Positions 1 through 7,149 of a stretch of 16,458 nt of DNA are shown here, in pieces (position 1 is the stretch's first letter; each line of letters opens with the position of its first letter). The position numbers and the translations under genes were made by a program. The DNA comes from Alphaproteobacteria bacterium UBA7371 (GTDB taxonomy: Bacteria > Pseudomonadota > Alphaproteobacteria > UBA8317), in assembly GCA_002469865.1 (NCBI GenBank), contig DKOD01000029.1, forward strand, positions 1 through 16,458, read 5' to 3'. Below the pieces are notes generated by a model. The model ran no database searches, was not told the origin of the DNA, and saw only the letters and a list, made by a program, of their open reading frames with translations.

Positions 1-716
1 TGCCCACCATGTCGGTGGTATTGGGCGCGGATTCCATCCCATTTCCATTCCGCCTGAAAATCAGCCGCGCATCCCAATTGCTTGCTTGGTTCTGTCAATG
101 GATGGGCGAGCATTGGGGAAAAAAACATTAATGGCCGATCGCGTTCAGGCATGGGGCCTGATCCTTCTAACCATGCAAAAAAATTATCATGGGGCTGTGC
201 CAAGCCATGCCATAATTCATCAATGATGCTGCGTTCATGGCCAGACCAGCGCGCAAAAGCCTCGCGCAGCATGGCGCCTGACACGCCAATACGCAGACCG
301 CCCGTGGCCATCTTCAATATGGCCCATCGTTCAGTTGTCTCCGCTGAGCTTAGCAATCGCGCCATTTCTTGGCGCACCATCTGCTTGGGCCAAGTTTCCA
401 TGAGGAGGATCAGCTCTGAAAGCCCAGGAAGTTCGGTGGGCTTGCCCTGGGGCCACAGCAGCGAAATGGTTTCGGCCAAATCCCCCACATAATCATAGGA
501 AAGTTCAAACAAGATGGGGTCAATATGTTCAGTGATCAGTTCGCGTAAGAGTGCGGGTTTGACAATACTTGGCTTATGGCGGCCGTCGAGAATTTCCAGC
601 GCCCAACCCCGGTCAGGATCGGGGGTGTTGGCAAAGTAATCTTGCAACAACAACAATTTTTGGTCCCTGGAGGGCTCCAGGGATAGGGCATCCATCAATC
701 TTGCAAATTGCTTCAT
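1..716 (-). CDS. ATP-dependent DNA ligase (cisplatin-response / repair-cluster type), N-terminal part
   Basis: Seals nicked DNA using ATP through a lysyl-AMP intermediate; expected to act in repair together with the adjacent exonuclease, helicase and phosphoesterase. The minus strand translates from ATG at 716 as MKQFARLMDAL... to the window edge, giving 238 codons. The all-helical N-terminal DNA-binding domain is visible, with TPDPDRGWAL near residue 32 and LSYDYVGDLAET near residue 72, followed by FFSPMLAHPL. The nucleotidyltransferase motif I EWKWDGIR follows, placing the adenylated lysine at about residue 225. The remaining nucleotidyltransferase motifs and the OB domain are outside the window. 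The start overlaps the exonuclease stop by four bases (ATGA), so the two are probably translationally coupled. Bacterial Lhr-core/exo/ligase/phosphoesterase clusters are a known association. The gene is partial only because of the window edge; I see no damage. Confidence 0.93.
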   Translation of the reverse strand, partial: MKQFARLMDALSLEPSRDQKLLLLQDYFANTPDPDRGWALEILDGRHKPSIVKPALLRELITEHIDPILFELSYDYVGDLAETISLLWPQGKPTELPGLSELILLMETWPKQMVRQEMARLLSSAETTERWAILKMATGGLRIGVSGAMLREAFARWSGHERSIIDELWHGLAQPHDNFFAWLEGSGPMPERDRPLMFFSPMLAHPLTEPSKQLGCAADFQAEWKWDGIRAQYHRHGG

Positions 717-1720
717 GATTCCACATCGCCATGGTCGTCATAACCGACCATGCGCAGAGGCCTCGCCAATTGGCCGCGCATGTTGCAGGCCCGTACTAGG
801 GCATCCTCCCGGCCATGGGTGATCCATACTTCCCCGGCCGCAACCTCATCGAGGGTTTGGAGCAATTCTGGCCAGTCGGCATGGTCTGACACCACCATGG
901 CCACATTCACCTGTTTCTGCTTGGCCCTGGCCCGAACCGTCATCCATCCCGAGGCCATGGCCCTGATGAGGGGTTCAAAACGACGTGACCATCGATCATG
1001 CATGGCAGAAGGGGGGCATAGGATGATGTCGCCATCCCCAGGGTTCTCTTCCCTGGTCAGGGGCCTGGTATCCCCAAATGAAATCCCGAACCTTTCATAC
1101 AAATTCATAAGTTTGACCATGGATCCATGAAGCCAAATGGGCCCGTCATAACCATTTTTGCGCAACAACATCGTCATGCGCTGGGCCTTGCCCAGGGAAT
1201 AACAACCGATCATCAATGTGGCTTCCGGCGTTAGCGCCAGGCGCCCTAGGGCCTTTTTTACCTCTTCATCTGGGTTGGGATGCCGGAACACCGGCAAGGC
1301 GAAGGTTGCTTCGGTGATGAAGATATCACATGCCACAGGCTCAAAAGGTGGGCAGGTGGGGTCAAGGGCGCGCTTAAAATCCCCCGCTGCAACGATTTTT
1401 TGGCCCTGGGCCTCCACAGCGACCTGGGCTGAGCCGAGGATATGTCCTGCAGGATGCATGGATATGGCCACGCCAAAATGGTCAAGTTTCCCACCAAGCT
1501 CTAGGGGCTGAACATGGGTGGCATGCTCCTTGCCATATCGTGCTTCCATGATGCCCAGGGTCTCTGGCGTGGCCAGCACGTGACCATGGCCGGTCCGTGC
1601 ATGGTCGGCATGCCCATGGGTAATGACCGCACGGTCAACAGGGCGCAAGGGGTCAATGTAAAAATCACCCATAGGGCAATAGATACCTTTTTCGGTTGGG
1701 ATGAGGATGGGTTCCATCAT
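713..1720 (-). CDS. Ligase-associated DNA exonuclease (metallo-beta-lactamase / CPSF-like fold)
   Basis: A metal-dependent nuclease of the MBL/beta-CASP-like group found beside repair-type ATP-dependent ligases; it would process DNA ends before sealing. Product is 335 aa. The metal-binding motif THGHADH is at residues 34-40 (H35, H37, D39, H40), with further likely ligands at H93 (AGHILGSAQ) and D114 (AAGDFKR). The family-typical opening GIYCPMGDFYIDP is at residues 12-24, and late conserved segments SDHADW and ITHGRED are present. Two adjacent ATGs (1720 and 1717) can both serve as start; GGAAAGG lies just upstream. The gene is first in a minus-strand pair with the ligase, whose start overlaps its stop, and it is divergent from the helicase across 56 bases. 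Family identity is firm from the motifs; the biochemical role is inferred from the family. Confidence 0.93.
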   Translation of the reverse strand: MMEPILIPTEKGIYCPMGDFYIDPLRPVDRAVITHGHADHARTGHGHVLATPETLGIMEARYGKEHATHVQPLELGGKLDHFGVAISMHPAGHILGSAQVAVEAQGQKIVAAGDFKRALDPTCPPFEPVACDIFITEATFALPVFRHPNPDEEVKKALGRLALTPEATLMIGCYSLGKAQRMTMLLRKNGYDGPIWLHGSMVKLMNLYERFGISFGDTRPLTREENPGDGDIILCPPSAMHDRWSRRFEPLIRAMASGWMTVRARAKQKQVNVAMVVSDHADWPELLQTLDEVAAGEVWITHGREDALVRACNMRGQLARPLRMVGYDDHGDVES

Positions 1721-1746
1721 TTGCCTTTCCGCCGCGCCTGACCCAA

Positions 1747-1768
1747 CTTAGTGCAACGCATCACTAAG
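1747..1768. repeat. Perfect 7-bp inverted repeat in divergent repair promoter region
   Basis: CTTAGTG (1747-1753), 8-base spacer, CACTAAG (1762-1768), in the 56-base gap between the divergent exonuclease/ligase and helicase genes. It could be an operator controlling both directions. Alternatively it could be an RNA hairpin in the helicase leader: the last bases of the right arm (AAG) run into AAGGG at 1766-1770, which is the helicase Shine-Dalgarno sequence. The repeat is seen directly; both roles are inferred. No alphaproteobacterial LexA direct repeat (GTTC-N7-GTTC or its complement) is present in this gap. Confidence 0.5.
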
Positions 1769-1776
1769 GGCGAATA

Positions 1777-4194
1777 ATGGATCTATTGCCGGAAAAATTG
1801 CGGTCATTCTACCGGGCAAAGCAATGGCAGCTTCGCACCCATCAGGCAGGTTCGTTGCAGGCCAAAGCCCAGAACCATCACGCCCTCATCATTGCGGCAA
1901 CGGGGGCGGGCAAAACCATGGCTGGTTTTTTGCCCATCTTGTCCATGATGGCTCATGGGTTGATGCCCAAAGATGGCCCTCTTGCGCTTTATGTGACGCC
2001 TTTGAAAGTGCTTGCTGGCGATATTGCTCGGAATTTAGAAGCGCCTCTGGCCCATTTGGGGATTGAGCGTGCCATCGGGATTAGAACCGGAGACACATCA
2101 TCCCATGAACGTGCAAGGCTTTGGGAACAACCGCCCCATATTTTGATTCTGACCCCCGAACAGCTTGCATTGATGCTCTCCCATCCCAAGTCGGTTGCAT
2201 ATTTTGCCGACTTAAGTGATGTTATCATCGACGAAATCCATGCCCTTGCACCGGGAAAACGCGGTGATCTTCTCAGCCTTTGTCTTGCCAGGCTTCGCTC
2301 CATTGGCAGACCACGCCTTACGGGGCTTTCTGCCACGTTGGATGCGCCCGGGGAGATGGCCAGCTGGATGGTCGGGGCTGAGCATGTTGACATTGTTCAG
2401 GGCCCGACGGCTGCTGGCCCGGATCTTCAGATCCTCAAACCAGGTGGCCATATTCCATGGTCAGGTCATGGCGCCCGCCATGCCATTGATGAAATTCTCG
2501 AGAAAATCAGAAAAAACCGACTCACCCTCATTTTTGTGAACACACGCAACGGCGCCGAATTCTTATTTTCTCAATTATGGCTTGCTAATGACGAGATGCT
2601 CCCCATCGCCCTGCATCACGGTTCCCTCTCCAAGGCCCAAAGGCAAAAGGTCGAAGGAGCTATTGCCGAGGGACAGCTTCAGGCCGTGGTGGCGACCTCC
2701 ACGCTAGATCTTGGCGTGGATTGGGGGGATGTTGATTTGGTGGTCCAGGTGGGTGCGCCCAAGGGTTCAGGACGATTGATGCAACGAATTGGTCGGGCCA
2801 ACCATCGTCTTGATGAAGCAAGTCGGGCATGTTTGGTGCCGTCCAACCGCTTTGAATATCTTGAATGTGTGGGCGCATATGACGCCATCATGGAAGGGCG
2901 TGTTGACCCCTTAACCCTGGAGGAAGGTCATTTGGATGTGCTGGCCCAACATATCACCGGCCGGGCATGTGCGGCACCATTTTCCCGAGAAGAATTGGCC
3001 AAAGAGGTGCGTATGGCGCCACCTTATGCGGGAATATCTGACAAGGAACTTGAAGATGTTTTCCAATTCGTGTGCCATGGAGGCTATGCGCTGAAGGCCT
3101 ATGAGGATTTGCAACGTCTTGCCCAAGTGGGGGAACAATGGATGATTGCGGCCCCAAGATTTCGGCAGCGATATCGCGCCCAGGTGGGTACCATCATTGA
3201 CACGCCCATGACCAAGGTCACCCCATCGCGCTTTGTCGGTGGTGTTTGGAAGCCATCGGCCGAAAGCATTGGCGATGTGGAGGAATGGTTTGCTGCTGGC
3301 CTGCGCACTGGTGATGCCTTCGTGTTGGGTGGGAGAGCTTGGGCGGTGATGGGCCATGACGCAGAGCGCTTGCTGGTTGTTCCGGCGAAAGGTCAAGCCA
3401 TTGCGCCTTCCTACCAGGGGGGAAAATTTCCGCTGACAACCCATTTGGCCGAGCGGGTGCGGGCCATGATCGCCTCGCCCCAGGCAGAGCGACTTGATAG
3501 GCAGGTGATTGAGTGGCTTAGCCTGCAACGTGAGAAGTCTGTTCTGCCCAAGGCCGACCAAATGTTGGTTGAAACATTCCCACGGGGTGACCGTTATTAT
3601 CTTGTCGCCTATCCTTTTGACGGGCGGCTGGCGCACCAATCTTTGGGCATGCTGCTGACGAGGCGTTTGGATCGGTTGGGGTTGGTGCCCATGGGGTTTT
3701 GCGCCAATGAATATGGTCTTGCCATATGGTTGGCCCAGGATGCAGGCCAGGTGGATATGGACAAGCTTTTTGCGGAGGATATGCTCGGTGATGACCTTGA
3801 AGAATGGTTTCGGGATTCTGCGGTGGTCAAACGTTGTTTCCGCTATGCTGCCCAGATTGCAGGCCTCACGAGCAAAAAACCGCCTAGAGGCCAGAGGGGC
3901 ACAGCCTTGTTCTCGGCAGACCTTATTTTTGACGTTTTGATGCGCCATGAGCCAGATCATGTGCTTCTGCGTGCAGCCATGCGCGACGCTGCCGGAGAGG
4001 TGCTTGACCTGGCCAGGTTGCAAGCAGCGCTCAGCCGCATGAAGGGCGCGATTATCCATAAAAACCTTCCGCGGGTATCGCCGTTGTCGGTGCCTATCAT
4101 GCTGGAGGTTGGGCGCGAACCCATTTACTCCGCAGACCAAGAAACCCTTCTGGATGATTTGGCAGGTGAGTTGATGGTTGAGGTTGGCGCATAA
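1777..4194 (+). CDS. Ligase-associated DEXH-box helicase (Lhr-core family)
   Basis: A superfamily 2, ATP-driven 3'-5' DNA-unwinding enzyme of the Lhr-core type, normally encoded with the ATP-dependent ligase, exonuclease and metallophosphoesterase. The 805 aa product has all expected helicase motifs in order: Walker A TGAGKT (42-47), DEIH (152-155), SAT (185-187), FVNTRN (253-258), STLDLGVDWG (308-317) and motif VI QRIGRANHR (336-344). After the two RecA domains come the winged-helix and Lhr C-terminal regions, including the segment around GTIIDTPMTKV and a later beta-rich region near RGDRYYLVAYPFDGR. ATG at 1777 is preceded by AAGGGCG with good spacing. The gene is complete and appears intact. 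In related genomes the phosphoesterase gene usually follows directly; here it is displaced by an AT-rich islet on the opposite strand, starting 20 bases after the helicase stop. Confidence 0.95.
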   Translation: MDLLPEKLRSFYRAKQWQLRTHQAGSLQAKAQNHHALIIAATGAGKTMAGFLPILSMMAHGLMPKDGPLALYVTPLKVLAGDIARNLEAPLAHLGIERAIGIRTGDTSSHERARLWEQPPHILILTPEQLALMLSHPKSVAYFADLSDVIIDEIHALAPGKRGDLLSLCLARLRSIGRPRLTGLSATLDAPGEMASWMVGAEHVDIVQGPTAAGPDLQILKPGGHIPWSGHGARHAIDEILEKIRKNRLTLIFVNTRNGAEFLFSQLWLANDEMLPIALHHGSLSKAQRQKVEGAIAEGQLQAVVATSTLDLGVDWGDVDLVVQVGAPKGSGRLMQRIGRANHRLDEASRACLVPSNRFEYLECVGAYDAIMEGRVDPLTLEEGHLDVLAQHITGRACAAPFSREELAKEVRMAPPYAGISDKELEDVFQFVCHGGYALKAYEDLQRLAQVGEQWMIAAPRFRQRYRAQVGTIIDTPMTKVTPSRFVGGVWKPSAESIGDVEEWFAAGLRTGDAFVLGGRAWAVMGHDAERLLVVPAKGQAIAPSYQGGKFPLTTHLAERVRAMIASPQAERLDRQVIEWLSLQREKSVLPKADQMLVETFPRGDRYYLVAYPFDGRLAHQSLGMLLTRRLDRLGLVPMGFCANEYGLAIWLAQDAGQVDMDKLFAEDMLGDDLEEWFRDSAVVKRCFRYAAQIAGLTSKKPPRGQRGTALFSADLIFDVLMRHEPDHVLLRAAMRDAAGEVLDLARLQAALSRMKGAIIHKNLPRVSPLSVPIMLEVGREPIYSADQETLLDDLAGELMVEVGA

Positions 4195-4214
4195 CCGCTT
4201 GATACAACTTTTTA

Positions 4215-5729
4215 TTAATATTTTGAAAATATAGCTTGGGGGTATGGCAGTGGAATGTTTTTTGGCTTTATGTTTTCCAGTGCCCCGAGCCCAAGCCGAC
4301 GAGCAATATTTTGTTGGGCATTGAATTTATAATTACTTTGGCCGTTGTCCCAACCGGGTCGAACAAACAACATGAGCACATTTTCTCTTTGAACATAAAG
4401 TTTGGACCGCTCGCTTGTGATGAATTCCAATAGCGGAATTTCTCTTAACCCCGTTTGGCCACTTTCTTCGCTCAACAATTCATCGCTAGAAAAATTGCTC
4501 ACGATTGCCGGCACTGAGTAATTCATGGTCGCGGCGGTTTTGGTGCTGAGTTTGCGGGTTGTCAGATATTGAAAGCTTGGTAAGGCGGTATTACCGACGA
4601 TAGTGTCATTTTCGGCTTGGACTGTCATCACTACTTTATCTGTGGCGATAACCGTTGGCGTGACTGTAATGTTCAACCCAATATCTTCCTTGAATTGCGC
4701 GCTGTCTGAGTCTGTCGAAGCAATGATGAAGACCTCGCCGCCAGCAAATAGCTCTGCTGGTTTGCCAAGCGTACTCGATATGGACAGAGATGATTGTATC
4801 GCCCCAGCACTATTACCGTCATTCGCCAAACTCAATGCGATGCTGATATCTTGCAATCTCAGAAATCTGGATCGGGAAATGATCTTGGTGATGTCGCTAT
4901 TGTTGGACTCACTGTTGTAATCTACCAAAGTTGCGCCCAACTGCGCCTGCAATTTGGAAACCAAATCAATGCCAACAACGGCATTCTCAGTGCGTCTTTG
5001 GGAAATAAAGAACGCATCGATAATCACCTGTTTGTCATCGCAATTTGTGTCTCCATAACCCACTGGGTCTGTGGCTTCCTCATCGACAAATTCACCGTCA
5101 TCAGTATCAGCATCCGCATCGGCATTTGAGTTAGTCTCGATAAAGTTGGAATCGCCATTAATATTGCAATAAAAACTTTTGACCGATCCTTGGTCCCCAT
5201 AAATAGGCTCAATATTATTTTTGTCATAAACGCGATGAAGCCAACTTATGACATCAGCTTCGCGGGTATTTTCTGATCCTTGGATTTTCAATTTTTTACC
5301 AACAATGACCGCTGCCAACGCATGGTCACCATTTTGAGATGCCAAAAGGGCAGCATTCATCCAATGGTTCTGTTGGTTGTCATATGATGCGACGTTTAAC
5401 AGGGCACCAAGTGCTTGGGCTCTCTCCCCAAGCTTGTAATAAGCAAGCGCCAAAACTTCATCAATTGGCCAAAAATCAACAGGAGCTTTTTCTTTGGCGA
5501 TGTTGAGTGTGGTGATCATGCGCCTAATGCTATTGGGCGATGATGCTTTTTCCAGTTGTTCACGTGCGGTCTGATGTGATCTTTGATAATCATTTTCAAA
5601 GATAGGCTGGGTCAAGTCAGACCCAGCCTTCCCAGATAAATCTGTGTCCATCTGGCTAATCTTGTCTGAGCAACCCGTTGTTGCGCCAACAATGATAGCA
5701 ATCAAAAACTTTGTCAGAATTGACGGCAT
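4215..5729 (-). CDS. Putative lipoprotein with TPR-like repeats and secretin-like C-terminal domain
   Basis: Function unknown; domain reading suggests an outer-membrane or periplasmic secretin relative. The 504 aa product starts with a signal peptide ending at a possible lipidation Cys20 (GATTGC; a weak lipobox because Thr is at -3). Residues about 60-150 look like helical TPR-type repeats (LALAYYKLGERAQALGAL, then a second unit). Residues 203-231 are Asp-rich (DADADADTDDG), with Cys188 and Cys230 flanking. Residues 232-460 follow the pattern of CpaC/GspD-type secretin C-domains: VIIDAFFISQR, LGKPAELFAGGEVFII, IGLNITVTPTV, LPSFQYLTTRKLSTKT, then REIPLLEF...RENVLMLFVRPGW. Classical N0/N1 domains are not evident. 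It lies ten bases downstream of the secreted-protein gene and probably shares its transcript. The start has only a weak ribosome binding site. Composition is markedly more AT-rich than the flanking repair genes, consistent with transfer. No pilus or secretion partners are nearby. Confidence 0.6.
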   Translation of the reverse strand: MPSILTKFLIAIIVGATTGCSDKISQMDTDLSGKAGSDLTQPIFENDYQRSHQTAREQLEKASSPNSIRRMITTLNIAKEKAPVDFWPIDEVLALAYYKLGERAQALGALLNVASYDNQQNHWMNAALLASQNGDHALAAVIVGKKLKIQGSENTREADVISWLHRVYDKNNIEPIYGDQGSVKSFYCNINGDSNFIETNSNADADADTDDGEFVDEEATDPVGYGDTNCDDKQVIIDAFFISQRRTENAVVGIDLVSKLQAQLGATLVDYNSESNNSDITKIISRSRFLRLQDISIALSLANDGNSAGAIQSSLSISSTLGKPAELFAGGEVFIIASTDSDSAQFKEDIGLNITVTPTVIATDKVVMTVQAENDTIVGNTALPSFQYLTTRKLSTKTAATMNYSVPAIVSNFSSDELLSEESGQTGLREIPLLEFITSERSKLYVQRENVLMLFVRPGWDNGQSNYKFNAQQNIARRLGLGALENIKPKNIPLPYPQAIFSKY

Positions 5730-5739
5730 GGCGAAGGAT

Positions 5740-6270
5740 TTATTTGTTTTCTAGGCAAGCAGCTACCATTACTTTTGTACCATTTTGAATTCCGTAAATG
5801 ATGGTTCCTCCATAGGTTTTTTTGGTCGTTTGAATGCCGAATTTCGCGACCATATTGCCATCGCTGGAAGTCAATTTAAACTTGCCATACGTTTTCCATC
5901 CCGTTCCAGTGCAGTGGCTGCCACCTTTCGCCGGATAATTTTTATCGGGAGAAGCTACCTTATCGATCACCCCCCAGATGCAGTTTCCATCATCCCTCGG
6001 ACGGATATCCATATTCATATCGCTATCGCTCTGAATTTGCTCATTCTTTTTAACTTTTATCTTGGCTTTTGATTCATGCACAGATACATCGCTTACCCCG
6101 GGTTGGCTGTAAGTTTCGTTGCATTTGAGTTTATAACCGCCTTTAGAACCCGCTTCTAAGCCTCCCACTGCTGGCGTGTAACATGCACATTTCATGTCTT
6201 TTGCCATGGATAATGTGGGCTGCGCAAAAATAAATAGACTTAAGGTCGTCACAAAAATCATATTTTTCAC
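5740..6270 (-). CDS. Secreted six-cysteine protein of unknown family
   Basis: I do not recognise this family. The 176 aa product has a clear signal peptide (MKNMIFVTTLSLFIFAQPTL, probable cleavage after SMA, about residue 23). The mature part has six cysteines at 28, 30, 50, 97, 120 and 172, an even number that fits disulfide bonding in the periplasm or outside the cell. Pattern predicts mainly beta-strands with Lys-, Gly- and Thr-rich segments (AKFGIQTTKKTYGGTIIYGI) and no transmembrane helix after the signal. ATG at 6270 is preceded by AGGGG at suitable spacing. It is the first gene of a two-gene AT-rich unit with the secretin-like lipoprotein. A substrate, partner or inhibitor role for that protein is a guess from adjacency only. 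Confidence 0.7.
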   Translation of the reverse strand: MKNMIFVTTLSLFIFAQPTLSMAKDMKCACYTPAVGGLEAGSKGGYKLKCNETYSQPGVSDVSVHESKAKIKVKKNEQIQSDSDMNMDIRPRDDGNCIWGVIDKVASPDKNYPAKGGSHCTGTGWKTYGKFKLTSSDGNMVAKFGIQTTKKTYGGTIIYGIQNGTKVMVAACLENK

Positions 6271-6459
6271 GTCAGTGCCCCTACGAAATATTAAATGAAA
6301 CTGTAAAATAACGAGGCCAGTCCGTATCTGTAAATAAAATTTCTTTCACTTTGACAGAAAAGGCTTCAGCATGTCGTTGCTAAGATAGTTAAGTTACGAC
6401 GCTTCGTTTTAATATAACCAAAAACTGTCGGAATTATTTAAAAAATTAATGAGATTTCT
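6271..6459. other. AT-rich divergent intergenic region between islet and phosphoesterase gene
   Basis: About 190 bases, strongly AT-rich, separating the divergent secreted-protein and metallophosphoesterase genes. It should hold promoters for both directions. I see AGGGG near 6276-6281 on the minus strand (ribosome binding site of the secreted protein) and AT tracts around 6405-6450. No tRNA, no strong hairpin-plus-T terminator and no recognisable mobile-element remnant or obvious direct repeat shared with the left edge of the islet was found by eye. Confidence 0.6.
6389..6418 (+). promoter_or_regulatory. Candidate promoter for the metallophosphoesterase gene
   Basis: TTAAGT (6389-6394), an 18-base spacer and TATAAC (6413-6418) resemble a housekeeping -35/-10 pair reading toward the gene at 6460. 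The -10 matches well and the -35 poorly. A promoter is expected somewhere here, because the minus-strand islet uncouples this gene from the helicase. Prediction by eye in an AT-rich region, so weak. Confidence 0.25.
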
Positions 6460-7149
6460 TTGGTGACAACCACCCTTTGGCACGGATTTTCTTTGTTATT
6501 TCATCATGGCGGCGGGCTTGTCCTTGATGGCCAGACCCTTCTTGTGGCGGATCTTCATTTGGGTAAGGGTGAGGCCTTAACAAGGGAAGGTCATGGCATG
6601 TTGCCCCCCTATGACAGCCTTTCTGGTCTTCAGGCCTTGGGCAACATGGTTTCTGATATCGACGGCCTTAAGCGGGTTATTTTGCTTGGTGATTCCTTTC
6701 ACCGGCCTGGCTCTATCGACCGCCTCGATCCACATTCCCTGGATTTGCTGGCGGATTTGCAATCAAAATTGCATCTTCATTTTGTGCTGGGCAATCATGA
6801 CCATCAGGTCATGCATCCCATGATACGCCACCAAAGCCGCAGCTTGATGTTGGGCAATCTATTGCTGTGTCATGAACCCCCTAAAGAACAACAATTATTT
6901 GTTTGTGGGCATCTCCATCCTGTGGTTCGGGTGCGTGCAAAAGGGCGGGCCTTTCGCAGACGTGCATTTCTTCTGTCCAAGACAGGCATATTTTGCCCGG
7001 CCATCGGCAGTTATGCAGGAGGGCTAAATATGATGGACCCGGCTTTTGAGCCATGGCGTGATGACAAGGCAAAAGCAGTGATGACCGGGCCTAACAAAAG
7101 CATTGTCATCAATCGGGAACATTGGATCCCCGACGGCCAGCGTCGTTAA
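6460..7149 (+). CDS. pdeM: Ligase-associated metallophosphoesterase (PdeM type)
   Basis: A binuclear-metal phosphoesterase/nuclease of the calcineurin-like superfamily, the fourth member of the Lhr-core/exonuclease/ligase repair set. About 229 aa. Motifs are complete: VADLHLGKG (D31, H33), LLGD (75-78), GNHD (111-114), H138 followed by Glu in LCHEPP, and GHLHP (150-154). The LPPYD segment near 48-52 is typical of this subgroup. The start is uncertain: TTG at 6460 and GTG at 6463 are both possible, neither with a strong ribosome binding site (GAGA about nine bases before the GTG). In related genomes it usually follows the helicase gene directly; here it stands alone behind a divergent AT-rich islet. 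Its TAA stop shares TTAA with the stop of the convergent HAD gene, a four-base tail-to-tail overlap. Confidence 0.9.
   Translation: MVTTTLWHGFSLLFHHGGGLVLDGQTLLVADLHLGKGEALTREGHGMLPPYDSLSGLQALGNMVSDIDGLKRVILLGDSFHRPGSIDRLDPHSLDLLADLQSKLHLHFVLGNHDHQVMHPMIRHQSRSLMLGNLLLCHEPPKEQQLFVCGHLHPVVRVRAKGRAFRRRAFLLSKTGIFCPAIGSYAGGLNMMDPAFEPWRDDKAKAVMTGPNKSIVINREHWIPDGQRR

Noticed and set aside
82..492. Plus-strand open frame within the ligase region
   Set aside because: The minus strand encodes a clear ATP-dependent ligase here with motif I; the plus frame is a shadow.
2911..4140. Long open frame (409 codons) on the minus strand inside the helicase gene
   Set aside because: Antisense shadow of a well-conserved helicase coding frame. 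The translation has no recognisable domain and is rich in His, Gln and Pro, as expected from reading the opposite strand.
4218..4232. ATATTTT-G-AAAATAT palindrome just after the helicase, considered as a terminator
   Set aside because: All A/T stem with a one-base centre and no GC pairs; it lies in the coding end of the minus-strand gene, so composition explains it.
4195..6459. Transposon or prophage origin of the islet
   Set aside because: No transposase, integrase, tRNA target or terminal repeats were found by eye; foreign origin is suggested only by composition and position.
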